Shown in pieces: positions 14,087 to 25,675 of a stretch of DNA of 64,000 nt. Every line of letters starts with the position of its first letter. The stretch's first letter is position 1. Under the pieces are notes generated by a model. That model ran no database searches and was not told where the DNA came from. It saw only the letters and a program-made list of their open reading frames with translations. This DNA comes from Doris montereyensis. Its lineage: Eukaryota; Mollusca; Gastropoda; Nudibranchia; Dorididae. A program made the translations under genes and the position numbers. Where the stretch lies: the NCBI GenBank assembly GCA_037039925.1, contig JAXRKP010001278.1, forward strand, positions 1 to 64,000, given 5' to 3'.

Positions 14087-15257
14087 TTGATTCCAGCAAA
14101 GACGTGTTTTCTTTGATGTTACGAACGACACGTCAAAATTTGAAGATCCAGGAACTCACGAAATTCGTTAAATTTGATAAATATTAAAGCCCATGTCCTC
14201 AACACCAACTTTGACAAGACAGATTGACTGTGTCTACAGACCTACACGTAGTGGCGTGTATGGATTGAACGTGTATGTCTGCCAACATGGTAATGGTGAA
14301 AGGAATGTTTGGTTAGGTATCAATGGCGTACACTTCAACAATTCCTTTATTGGTGAAACAAGGAGAAAGTGGGACTCCGTTATAACAGGTTTTTAATCTT
14401 GTAGCAGAGAAAGATCGTTGGGTGAATGTTGTGGCTACAACAACAGGAATTCCCCAATACCAACTTTTACAAGACAGACTGTGTCTTCAGGTCTGCCCGT
14501 AGTGGCTTGTACGGATTGAACGTGTTGTATATGTCTGTCACACGGGGTGATGGTGAAATGAATGTGTGGCTAGGTAGGTAGCAATGGCGTACACTTCAAC
14601 AATAGTTTTATTGGTGAAACAAGGAGACAGTAGGACTTCGTTAACATGCTTTTCATCTTGTAGCAGGGCAAGAGTGTTTGGTGAATGTTGTGGCTACAAC
14701 AACAGGAAGTCCCCAACACCAACTTTGACAAGACAGACTTTGTCTTCAGACCTACACGTAGTGGCGTGTATGGATTGAACGTGTTTGTCTACCAAGGGGG
14801 TGAAGGTGAAATGAATGTGTGGTTATGTAGCAATGGCGTACACTTCAACAATTCCTTTATTTGTAAAACAAGGAGACAGTAGGACTTGTTAACATGCTTT
14901 TCATCTTGTAGCAGGGAAAGATCGTTGGGTGCATGTTGTGGCTACAACAACAGGAAGTCCCCAACACCAACTTTGACAAGACAGACTGTGTCTTCAGACC
15001 TGCACGTAGTGGCATGTATGGATTGAATGTGTTTGTCTACCAACGGGGTGAAGGTGAAATGAATGTGTGGCTAGGTAGCAATGGCGTACACTTCAACAAT
15101 TCCTTTATTGGTGAAACAATGAGACAGTAAGACTCTGTTAACAGGTTTTCATCTTGTAGCAGGGGAGAGCGTTGGGTGAATGTTGTGGCTACACAAGGAA
15201 GTCCATGTGCGGTGTGTTGTATTTTGTAATTTCAGTGGCTTTCTCATATCACAGTAA
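14087..15257 (+). pseudogene. C1q-like unit 8, four cores
   Basis: Subtype A. Landmarks lie near 14327, 14588, 14837 and 15085 at a regular ~250-bp spacing. Cores 3 and 4 keep the whole NTNFDKTD..SGVYGLN..GEMNVWL..FNNSFI run in frame. The unit ends in TAA at 15255-15257. Confidence 0.74.
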
Positions 15258-15389
15258 GCCAACACTTCTCTTTCTGTCTGTCTGTCTTTGTTTTTCTGTG
15301 TTGCAACATTCATGACCCTTTGACCTAACTTAATAATAATCATAACCACTGTATTGCATAATAGAAATCACTTTATTTCCACTTTACAG

Positions 15390-16049
15390 TTGATTCAAGC
15401 AAAGACGTGTTTTCTTTGATGTTACGACACGTACAAAATTTGAAGATCCAGTAAATCACGAAATTTGCTAAGTTTTGAGTTTGATAAATATTAAAGCCCA
15501 TGTCCTCAACACCAACTTTGACAAGACAGACTGTGTCTTCAGGCCTGCACGTAGTGGTGTGTATGGATTGAACGTGTATGTCTACCAACATGGTGATGGT
15601 GAAATGAATGTTTGGTTGGGTAGCAATGGCGTACACTTCAACAATTCCTTTATTTGTAAAACAAGGAGACAGTAGGACTCCGTTAACAGGTTTTTCATCT
15701 TGTAGCAAGCAGGAAAGAGTGTTGGGTGAATGTTGTGGCTACTACAACAGGAAGTACCCAACACTAACTTTGACAAGACAGACTGTGTCTTCAGGCCTGC
15801 ACGTAGTGGTGTGTATGGATTGAACGTGTATGTCTACCAAGGGGGTGAAGGTGAAATGAATGTGTGGTTATGTAGCAATGGCGTACACTTCAACAATTCC
15901 TTTCTTTGTAAAAGAATGAGACAGTAGGACTTCATTAACTGGTTTTTAATCTTGTAGCAGGGGAAGAGCGTTGGGTGAAAGTTGTGGCTACAAAAGGAAG
16001 TCCATGTGCGGTGTGTTGTAATTTCAGTGGCTTTCTCATATCACAGTAA
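15390..16049 (+). pseudogene. C1q-like unit 9, two cores
   Basis: Subtype B. Landmarks lie near 15629 and 15880. The first core is open at about 15475-15675. The unit ends in TAA at 16047-16049. Confidence 0.74.
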
Positions 16050-16188
16050 GCCAACACTTCTCTTTCTGTCTGTCTGTCTTTGTCCATCTGTATTGCAACA
16101 TTCATGACCCTTTGACCTTTCTTAATAATAATCATAACCACTGTATTGTATAATAGAAATCACTTTATTTCTCCTTCATACACTACAG

Positions 16189-17315
16189 TTGATTCCAGCA
16201 AAGACGTGTTTTCTTTGATGTTACGAACGACACGTCAAAATTTGAAGATCCAGGAAGTCACGAAATTCGTTAAATTTGATAAATATTAAAGCCCATGTCC
16301 TCAACACCAACTTTGACAAGACAGATTGACTGTGTCTACAGACCTACACGTAGTGGCGTGTATGGATTGAACGTGTATGTCTGCCAACATGGTAATGGTG
16401 AAAGAATGTTTGGTTAGGTATCAATGGCGTACACTTCAACAATTCCTTTATTGGTGAAACAAGGAGAAAGTGGGACTCCGTTATAACAGGTTTTTAATCT
16501 TGTAGCAGAGAAAGATCGTTGGGTGAATGTTGTGGCTACAAACAACAGGAAATCCCCAACACCAACACGACAAGACAGACTTTGTCTTCAGACCTGCACG
16601 AAATAGTGGCGTGTACGGATTGAACGTGTTGTATATGTCTACCATGTTGTGGTTACAACAACAGGGGTGATGGTGAAATGAATGTGTGGTTGAATGTGGT
16701 TATGTAGCAATGGCGTACACTTCAACAATTCCTTTATTTGTGAAACAAGGAGACAGTAGGACTTCGTTAACATGCTTTTCAGTGTTTTGAATGTTGTGGC
16801 TACAACAACAGGAAGTCCCAACACCAACTTTGACAAGAACAGACTTGTCTTCAGACCTACACGTAGTGGTATGGATTGAACGTGTTTGTCTACCAAGGGG
16901 GAAGCAATGGCGTACACTTCAACAATTCCTTTATTTGTAAACAAGGAGACAGTTAAGTTAACATGCTTTTCATCTTGTAGCAGGGAAAGATCGTTAGGGT
17001 GAACAACAACAGGAAGTCCTCAACACTAACTTTGACAAGACAGACTGTGTCTTCAGACCTGCACGTAGTGGCGTGTATGGATTGAACGTGTTTGTCTGCT
17101 AAACAGGGTGAAGGTGAAATGAATGTGTGGTTAGCTAGCAATGGCGTACACTTCAACAATTCCTTTATTTGTGGAAACAATGAGACAGTAAGACTCTGTT
17201 AACAGGTTTTCATCTTGTAGCAGGGGAAAAGTGTTGGGTGAATGTTGTGGCCACAAGGAAGTCCATGTGCGTGTGTTGTATTTGTAATTTCAGTGGCTTT
17301 CTCATATCACAGTAA
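16189..17315 (+). pseudogene. C1q-like unit 10, four cores
   Basis: Subtype A. Landmarks lie near 16427, 16709, 16909 and 17146. The middle cores are deleted and partly rearranged. The unit ends in TAA at 17313-17315. Confidence 0.7.
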
Positions 17316-17448
17316 GCCAACACTTCTCTTTCTGTCTGTCTGTCTTTGTTTTTTCTGTGTTGCAACATTCATGACCCTTTGACCTAACTTAATAATAATC
17401 ATAACCACTGTATTGTATAATAGAAATCACTTTATTTCTACTTTACAG

Positions 17449-17860
17449 TTGATTCAAGCAAAGACGTGTTTTCTTTGATGTTACGACACATACAAAATTT
17501 GAAGTTCCAGTAAATCACGAAATTTCGTTTGAGTTTGATCCATATTAAAGCCCATGTCCTCAACACCAACTTTGACAAGACAGATTGTGTCTTCAGGCCT
17601 GCACATAGTGGCGTGTATGGATTGAACGTGTATGTCTGCCAACATGGTGATGGTAAAATGAATGTGTGGCTAGGTAGCAATGGCCTACACTTCAACAATT
17701 GCTTTATTGGTGAAACAAGGAGAAAGTGTGACTGTTAACAGGTTTTTCATCTTGCCCCTTGTAGCAGCAGGGGAAGAGCGTTGGGTGAATGTTGCGGCTA
17801 CAAAAGGAAGTCCATGTGCGTTGTGTTGTAATTTCAGTGGCTTTTCTCATATCACAGTAA
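17449..17860 (+). pseudogene. C1q-like unit 11, single core, closest to a canonical C1q exon
   Basis: Subtype B with just one core, so its 412 bp (~137 codons) equals a normal gC1q domain of about 135 residues. It reads VDSSKDVFSLMLR, then NTNFDKTDCVF..SGVYGLN, then RFFILPLVAAGEERWVNV and CCNFSGF. The stretch ILPLVAAGEERWV is the best match in the array to the usual late C1q strands. Damage includes an in-frame TAA near 17511, a frame change around 17735 and an extra T in the FSGF codons. A partial extra core follows at about 17900-17990. Confidence 0.72.
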
Positions 17861-18127
17861 GCAAAACCTTTCTTTCTGCCTGTCTGTCTTTGTCTTTCAC
17901 TGTTTGTCTGCGAACGTGGTGATGGGGAAATGAATGTGTGGTTAGGTGGCAATGGTGTACACTTCAACAATTCCTTTATTGGTGAAGTTTACATTTCATG
18001 CATTGCTCCCTTTGATTCGATACCAATGCAAAATAACGGCTGCACTTGCAATTAGCACTTATTTCAATTATATCTTTTGTGTGTGTTTTGGGGGGCTTTT
18101 AAAACAATTTGTTTGAAAATTACTCAA

Positions 18128-19248
18128 TTAACTCTTAAAAGCCAGAATTATTTCTTCATTTTCCCTGAATTTTTGTTCTGGGTCTAGGATGCACAGACTA
18201 CAGACAACTTATTTTAAAATATTTATAACAAGCTTCAGAATAGACAAATCATACATCAGGAATTAAATGCAGTTTCAAATCAACATCAATAAACTAATGA
18301 ACTAATGAAAATAGATTTGCATTTTTCAACTTGAATGGATGAATAAGAAAGAAATTGCATAATTTAAAAAAATTTTTTTAAATCATTGCCATGATAATGT
18401 ATAAAATCTCTTGACAGTATCTTATCATGGAAAGTAATCCAATTGTGTGCGGTCTCCTCAAGTTTCATTATTATTGATGGGTTTTTGGTGTCCCAGAAAA
18501 AATATCAATTGAAATCAACAAAGATGAAAAATCAAGCGTTTTTGGAAGAAATGCTTGAAAAGTCTTTGATGTTGTTTAACTTGTTACTGCTGGCTCTTGA
18601 GTTTTTTCAACTGGCACCCAAATAGGCCTAACTACTTCAATTACAGCAGTAGATCTAGATCTAGAGTAGTATATCTAGAGATAGATCTGGATGTCTTTCC
18701 ATTGCCTTTTACCTTTAGTAGTTTGAGTTTGAGAGGCTGAGATGCAAGGTCTTTTTGCACTACTGGGACCACTAGATCTATCAGAATCGTCACCGTCTTC
18801 CATAGGTAAAATCACCATCAAACAAATTATCTTCAGATTCACACAGTTCATTATCATCTAAATCAGAACCTTCATCAACAATACAGAGTTCTAAGGCTTG
18901 TTGTGTTGTCAATCGTCGAGCACAGCCTCGGAAAGGTGCACTAGATGAACTAGCAGAAGCCATATTTGTAAACAAAAAATCATCTGATCTACAGGATAGA
19001 AGAAGAAAAACATCAAAAAAAGGTAAAAAAACACACAGAAAACACAAGATTTTTCAGTTGTTTTCGTTCTACTTTCACTTTCATGGGGCATGTGAATAAG
19101 TAGGGTGATTTCCTTTGATTATAACACTTATACTAGAATCAAGTGAAACATTACCAGAGGAACGCTGACAGCATTGTTCGGTCAGTCAAAACGTGAAGGG
19201 CTGCTGAACACTGACACTGACAGCGTTGTTCAGGGCTTTAAGAGTTAA
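18128..19248 (-). mobile_element. Non-autonomous piggyBac-like element
   Basis: The left end reads TTAACTCTTAAAAGCC from 18128. The right end read on the minus strand is TTAACTCTTAAAGCC, ending at 19248. That gives TTAA target sites plus a nearly identical ~11-12-bp terminal repeat, the hallmark of piggyBac. At 1.1 kb it is less than half the size of an autonomous element, and it contains only the 5' part of a transposase gene on the minus strand. Confidence 0.72.
18675..18963 (-). pseudogene. piggyBac-like transposase, N-terminal fragment
   Basis: Starts MASASSSSAPF at 18963. It reads through an acidic stretch with an ALELC..DEGSDLDDNE pattern, typical of piggyBac transposase N-termini, then a basic Ser-rich segment (SSAKRPCISAS) in a second frame, and stops at 18675. 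A one-base shift near 18800 separates the two parts. No DDE catalytic region is present, so it cannot make an active transposase. Confidence 0.55.
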
Positions 19249-20029
19249 TATTCAAAAAAATGGATGGGCTTATCTTGAGCGAGATCTACACCGACAGGGT
19301 TCATATTTTATTCAGTACAAAGAAGGAAATATTTGGGAAGAGGCACGCAGTTTGATACCCAGTCTGAGCAGATCTTTCTGGCAAAATTCTTGATGCAGAG
19401 GTTGAAGGAACTTCAAAATAAGGCCGCTAGTATCTAGACAAGTAAGCTTACAATCTACTAAACAAAGTGAGCCAATCACTTTCTTTCTTTATCAGTTCCC
19501 ATTCTACCTTTCGGTGTATGGGGAGCCAATCACACCAGAATTAAAAGAACAACACTGACCCCCTTTTAGTTACAAGATAGATTTTATAATCATTTCTCAT
19601 TACTAAAAATGTTTAAATGATGTTGCCACATCCTATATATGTGAACAAGAGCTGGTCAATAGAATTTTAAGATCGTCAAATTTTCTACGATCATGCCATC
19701 TATGAAATAATCTTTTATTTTCATTGAAAAGTTGTTCTATTAAGTTATACTGTCCGTCTTCTATGGAATCTCATTTAAAAGCAAAAATTAGTCATAGTGT
19801 TTGAGTCGAGGAAAGACAATAGTAAATTTAAATAAAATGCACAATGACCTGTAGTATGAAGTTAAAAAACAGCAAAGACAAAAGTAAAATAATTGAACAA
19901 AAATATAACTTTGACCACTAGAATTAACAGTGCAATATGACATTGGTTGCTCCAAAGTTTCAGCCTCAGCACCTCTGATTTGTTTTTACGCAAAGTATCT
20001 AAGACAGAGGTAAACTTTGCCCTTCAATA
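19249..20029. other. no gene seen; probable 3' flank of the zinc-finger gene
   Basis: AT-rich and without coding signal. It lies directly downstream of the zinc-finger stop codon on the minus strand, so part of it may be 3' untranslated sequence. No clear polyadenylation site was chosen. Confidence 0.45.
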
Positions 20030-22515
20030 CTAGCCGCCAAGCACATTGCCATCGGACCCGATGACGTAAATTTGCTGTGACTGGTTTTCGTCTCCTGTGT
20101 GGATATCAGTGATTCTGTATTGCACCAAATTCCCATGCTGGTCATGTCGCATATATACTTGGCCTGGGAGACTGGGTTTAATTAAATGCATGACTTCTAC
20201 TTCTATATTTTCAGTCACAAACTCCATGTTGCCGAAATTGCTAGACGAAACGTTCGTAAAGGCATTTTCTTCAAGTCCTGCGCTGGCTGATGGATCAACA
20301 GGTTTGTCTTCTACAACGACTGATGATTCAAGAGATTTATCCCGAACATGGATAATTGTCTCTACAGGTTTGTCTTCTGAGCAAAAATGCATGGACGTCT
20401 GAGGTACTTTGATTTCCACATAACCATTGGAAGGAATGTCAGCAGAAGGTGGTTGCATGTTTCCACTGGCTGACGTGAAAATCAATTCCTGAGGATTACA
20501 CGAGGATTCAGGAGACATAAGTGTAAGATTTGTAGAATTCTTCATGAAATCTTCTTCACAATGAATTCCTTGCTGACTGATGAAAGATGACCCTATGATA
20601 TCTGATTTAAGGTCATGACTTGAAGACAAAATGGACTCTGAATTTAATTTTGAAGAAAAATTGAGCTGAGAGTGAATTTTTTGCAAGATGGCGCTGCAGA
20701 TGGTGTTTTTGGATGAAAATGATACCCACAGTGAAGATAACAGAACTTTCCTTCCAGTATGGGATTTTAAATGAGCCTTCTTCATGTTTTCAGTTTTAAA
20801 TCTCCAAGTACAGCCTGGAAAGGTGCAAGCGAATGGTCGGTTGATGTCATGAACGCGCCTATGCTTTTTCAAAGTTGATTTATCTATATAAGCTGCCCCG
20901 CCAAGTGTCACACACGACAGATCCATTTGGATGAATCTGACGATGTCGATGAATAGCACCGGAGAGATTAGACACAAAATCACATTGAGGACAGTGATAG
21001 TTGCGTGATTTGTGACTGCGATGGTGAGCCAAAAGTGAAGCTTTTGTTTTAAATGCTTTGCCACATACATCACACAGGTGACTCTTCTCAGTACGGTGAG
21101 AGAGCTGGTGACGCCGAACATACCTCATTCTTGAAATACTTTGTTGCAAACGGGACAGCTGTATTTGCCTAGTTTTATCTTGTAGTTCAATACCTCTCAC
21201 CCTCTTTTCCGTTCCCTCACTGTTTTACTTGCCAGGATGTAGTCAGACAATTTCATGACTTTGTATTTATTTACTTTTACATCTTGTGAAGATTTTGACT
21301 TAATGTGTTTAATGTCAAGAATTTTATGAAAAATCTAAAGCCTCTTTATGGACATGTTTCATGTGTTTTACTAGGAGACGGCCGCCAGCTACAAGTAAAT
21401 GGACAATGAAGGCACCGGAATTCTATGCGGTTGTAAGTTATGGAATTTCCGTTAATCACAGTTGCTCCAAGAAAAAATGAAAATCAATACTTTCTACGTT
21501 AGCTTTTGTTATGGGATCATTCTGAACAGATTTTTCAAATCTTTTCCTTCTGAAGACAGTGAAAGTGAAAGGCTTGAAATGTTCGCCTTGGATTTTGAGT
21601 TCACATTTCTGACTTCTTTCCTAGATTCTTTTCCCACATTTTGACAGCCATCAAAATCAGACTTCTGTTCAAAGTTATTAATGCCATCTAATCCTTTAGA
21701 AGACGTTACAAACTGGACATTTGGTGACTTTGAAGTCACACTCACTGAAAGGCTATTGTCAATTTCGCTGGTATCAAGAGCATAAGATCCCAAATTACCT
21801 TGAATATTACTTGAAGACAACTGTACATTCATGTTACTTGTAATCAACTGACTATCTTCACAAGAAACTGTGCCTATTTGAGTGTCATTACTACATGACC
21901 GAATGACCACTTCGCTGCTATTGCTATCAACTTTGACGTTTCCTGGAAAAACGTTTTTGTCAAGAGTTTCTTCAAAACTCATCTCATTGACAGGAGGACC
22001 GATTAATAACACGCTTGGATTAACAACTTTGCGGGAGTGATACAACAGGCAAAGTGCTGACTTCATTGAAGTCATTGCTAAGCTGTCTATTTTGCCCTGA
22101 TGACCAATCAAGATTGCATGTAGCGTTTGCTTCATGTTAACAGCTTTGATGGTGAGCACATCTACTGAACAATTGGAATTGTCTGTTCCTTCCCACACTG
22201 TGATCTTTGAATTATCAAGCAGATTATAGTTTCCAAGAGGGGAAATATTTGGAGGCTGTTTCTGGATTAATGCATTTGAATGAGAAGAGAGGGCTTCTTT
22301 ACAGTCTCTTCCACTGAATTCCTTTTTATATAAATAATTACAACCAGCACTGCCGTTTATCGTGGTCTTGTCAATGTCATCTGCTCCTAAGCAAGCCTCT
22401 GGACTGTTCTTCAAAGGAATTGCATGGTAATGGAGCAGGTGTTCCTTCATCGACAATGTTCGGGCAAATCTTTTGTGACAGATGAGGCATGAATTGTTCC
22501 GAGCGACACTAAAAT
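20030..22515 (-). CDS. C2H2 zinc-finger protein, long 3' exon with several frame breaks
   Basis: Minus-strand exon after a strong acceptor (TTTTCTTTCAG before 22515), ending at the stop after GSDGNVLGG (20030). C2H2 fingers in order: CLICHKRFARTLSMKEH..H (near 22.45 kb); CLHCPFTC..KHMKHVH (near 21.38 kb); CPVCNKVFQE..RHQLSH (near 21.14 kb); CDVCGKAFKTKASLLAHHRSH; CPQCDFVSNLSGAIHRHRQIH; CDTCGAAYIDKSTLKKHRRVH; CTFPGCTWRF..HLKSH. Long acidic/Ser-rich regions flank them, suggesting a nuclear DNA-binding regulator. Each finger is perfect but neighbours lie in different frames: 1-bp changes occur near 21508, 21455, 21388, 21139, 20892 and 20740, plus a TGA near 21209. This is either a young pseudogene or uncorrected assembly error. 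Upstream exons were not found. The ~820-codon length is approximate. Confidence 0.7.
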
Positions 22516-23765
22516 CTGAAAGAAAACATGTTAAGAAAAAAAAAGAAATATTAATATAAATACATACATGTAATGTATAAATCAAACATAGTTTAAGATT
22601 AAGATAATTCACTACAGATTTGAGAAATGAAGGCTGTGTGGTGTTTAATTTGTTTGACTTTTCAAAGGCTTAAATTAAGATCTAGATTTAGATCTATTCA
22701 TGGATGTGATATACATATTACATGTACTAAATACTATTGCAGATCTATGTTTAAATTACAAAAACATAGTTAAAATCCGATATCATCTGCCTCAGTAGAC
22801 TTCGACACTTAGCATTATATTATATTGAAGCAATGTTTTACGACATGTACTTGCTTCAACTATGCATTTAATTTCAGTTTATATTACTACGTTCTAGCAG
22901 TAGTGTCAGGCATACATCTAAAAATAGTTGCTGTCCAAGAAGTCAAGGCAGCCATACTCTCTCAATAATGTGCAGTGTAAAATACAATATGCACACGTAT
23001 TATAATATCAGGAGTACTATAGTTGAGGTCCCACCAAGGGACATAACTTTAATCAAGATTTGTTGTTTGAAAGGATGAGATAAAAGTTGTTTGGAACTTG
23101 TGGGAAACGGCCAGAACACGAGCAGTTCATGTGAGTTAGTGAGACGAGTGACGATAGTCCGATTGAATGATAAATGAACAAGAGCAGTTCAAGTGTCGAT
23201 GACACGGGACTGGGCAGAGACTGTACCATAAATCGGACTGAGACTGAAGTATGTTGCTATCAGGGAATGCGTGTGATTCATATGAGCATTTAACGTTTAC
23301 TAGTTTATTTTACCTAGTTTGCATGAAAAGTGCGTAATTTGTGTATTATAATGATTTATTGATTTGTGTAAAAAATGGTAATAAATTGGTGAAAAAGTTT
23401 GTATATATAAATATATGTGTGGTACAATATCTACATATAACAGTGGACAATAATTAGTGACTTTCCTTATGGTCGTTTGTTTTCGGAATCGGCAGCATTT
23501 AAAAATTCTAAATAAAATTACAAACGTGGACAGATTATACCCAACTGTGTTTAAGGTTTCAATAAATATACGGATTGAGTTTACAGAATTTTTCTTCCGT
23601 TTTGCCATGCCGAGGTGTGCTGTCAAATATTTTGTGATACCGGAAAGCAGTCATTTTGAACTAGGCCTACAGTGTTTCCGAATCCACCGCCCGAGAGCAG
23701 TCTGTTTTTCAACAGTCGTTTGACTTCATTTGAACTCCGACAGTGATTTGGTAAGTCAAGATAGA
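22516..23765. other. Upstream/intron sequence of the zinc-finger gene, no exon identified
   Basis: AT-rich, with a patch of AGATCT/TAGATCT motifs near 22680-22700. A phrase GTCCCACCAAGGGACATAA near 23030 has a close relative near 39070, so a dispersed repeat is probably present. The open frame at 23457-23723 has no recognisable domain. Confidence 0.4.
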
Positions 23766-23769
23766 TCTG

Positions 23770-25675
23770 GCTGATTCTCACTGTATACAGACCACCAAGC
23801 AGTGACCCCGGTTACTTCACAAAACATTTCACTTCTAGGACTAGGATGTTGGAGACAGCAACGGGAATCATACCACAATATTATTGTCATAGGAGAACTC
23901 AATTTTAACATGAAATGTGCTGAGAAGTCAAAAGAACTTGAAGATATTTGTGACATTTACGATATAAACGATGTAAATAATGTGATAACCCAAAGTACAT
24001 GTTTTCAAAATATACACAACCCATTGATGTAAATCTCACTAAAAAATAGAATTGTGTGATAAACAGGGGTGAGCGACTATCACAATCTTATCTCAACATG
24101 TATCAAAGGAAAAATTCCTAACGTAAACTAAAACCAATGAAGAAATGCTATAGAAGTTTTAAAACATTTGACTCAGAAAAATACCAAGAAGATTTAGAAT
24201 TTACTATTACTAGTATTACCAGTAAGACCGATGGATTTCAAAACGATATAGATGTTAATACTAATACTTAAGACCTCATACAAATTGTACTTTCGGTAGC
24301 AAATGAACATGCGCCAATCAAATATAGGTACCCGCATAAAAATGCTGTGCCTTACATGAGTAGCACACTCAGAAAGGCCATACATTGTAAAAGAATGTCA
24401 TACAACAAATACCAAAAGAATAAGAACAAAGAAAGCTGGGCAAATTTAAAGAATGTAGAAATTGTGTCACAAAACTGAAGAAAAAATCTATCAAAAAATA
24501 CTTTCTTGACCGCTGCAAAAGAGTAGGGATTTTGGCCCACTATAAAGCCCTTTCTTTCCCAACAAAATCAAATCGAGGGAGAAAAATAATTCTGAGACAA
24601 AGTTGTAAATAATACACAAGAAGCGTGCCAAACTTTGTTCTTTGTCAATGCTGCGAAGACATTGGTAACAGCATATCACTAGATTCAGAATTACGCCTAG
24701 CATTAAGGCCATAAAAGAAAACACACCAGAAGTACCAAAACTTGAATTCAAAGAAACTAACACTACTAAAATTATCCATAATTTAAATATCAGAAAAGTC
24801 GACTAGTGAGGACACAATATCTGCCAAACTCCTTAAAGCCAGTGCCCCAATATTGAATGAGCATTATATATGCAACATCATAAACAAGTCTATTAGAACA
24901 AGTACATTTCCAGATAAATTAAAGATGGCACTGTAAGTAATACCACTATTCTAAAAAATGACCCATTAGATATAAAGAATTATAGACCAGTAAGCATCTA
25001 CCTATAATTTCCAAGATCTTTGAAAAAAAGTACTTCAGCTATCCGAATATTTAACAATATTTTCATGATTTTCTTGGCACTTTCAGAAAAAGCCATGGGT
25101 GCCAAACGATTATACTTAGACTTATAGAAGACTGGAAGCTATCCTTGGATAAAAATCACTATGTTCCTGCCATATTTATGGACCTATCCAAAGCCTTTGA
25201 TTGTTTGCTCCACGACATTCTTTACACAAATTATCGGCATATGGTTTATAAATCATAAAACACTGTTTCTCTGACTCTGCTCCAAAGTTATCTTTCCGAT
25301 AGAAAGCAGCAAGTAAAGCTTGGGAGCACTGTCAGTGGTTGAGAATTTATTGAAAAGGGTGTACCCCAAGGATCCATTCTAGGTCCCTTATTATTTAATG
25401 TTTTTATTAATGATATATTTCTATTCATCAAAGAGGGAACTCTCTATAATTATGCAGATGACAACACATTGTCTTACGATCATCCTGATTTGGTAAGCTG
25501 TGGATACTTTGGAACAGGAAAGCAATGTACAAATAAACTGGTTCCACATGAACTGTATGCAAGTAAATCCAGAAAATTTCAAGCCTTTGCACTAGGCAAA
25601 GAACATTTTCCAAGAAACCCTTTCAAATTGGACTCAGTCTCTATATCTTGTGTGAAGAAACTGTCAAACTCTTAG
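23770..25675 (+). mobile_element. CR1/jockey-like LINE, 5' and middle part, decayed
   Basis: Broken + strand frames give, in order: endonuclease motif VYRPPSSDP and VIGELNFNM (23.79-23.92 kb); the linker APIKYRYPHKNAVPYMSSTLRKA (24.31-24.38 kb, quoted in part: APIKYRY, TLRKAI); FWPTIKPFL (24.53 kb); reverse transcriptase motifs FMDLSKAFD (25.18 kb), [14 protein letters not shown] (25.36 kb) and the catalytic YADD (25.45 kb); and [11 protein letters not shown] plus VKLL at the right edge. Many stops make it non-functional. It resumes in frame at 31991, so the 6.3-kb element between was inserted into it. Confidence 0.8.
25669..25675. repeat. 7-bp target site duplication, left copy
   Basis: CTCTTAG directly precedes the inserted element and is repeated at 31991-31997. 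Removing the insertion and one copy gives the in-frame LINE reading VKLLGIEIDY. Confidence 0.8.

Larger units (their letters stand above)
7432..17990 (+). repeat. Tandem array of gC1q-domain exon units
   Basis: Eleven + strand units each begin at a pyrimidine-rich acceptor (ACTTTACAG or CACACTACAG) before TTGATTC. They carry one to six copies of a ~250-bp core and close with a segment encoding CNFSGFLISQ-stop. The core encodes NTNFDKTDCVF, then RPARSGVYGLN, then GEMNVWLGSNG. F-x6-F-x5-G-x-Y matches the central part of the C1q domain signature, and GEERWVNV..CNFSGFLI matches the usual C-terminal strands. Spacers of ~135-175 bp separate stop from next acceptor. About 32 cores were counted by the GTACACTTCAACAATTCCTT landmark. 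Every unit has frameshifts or stops as written. C1q-domain proteins are secreted recognition proteins and are heavily expanded in molluscs; function here is inferred. No signal-peptide exon was identified. Confidence 0.75.
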
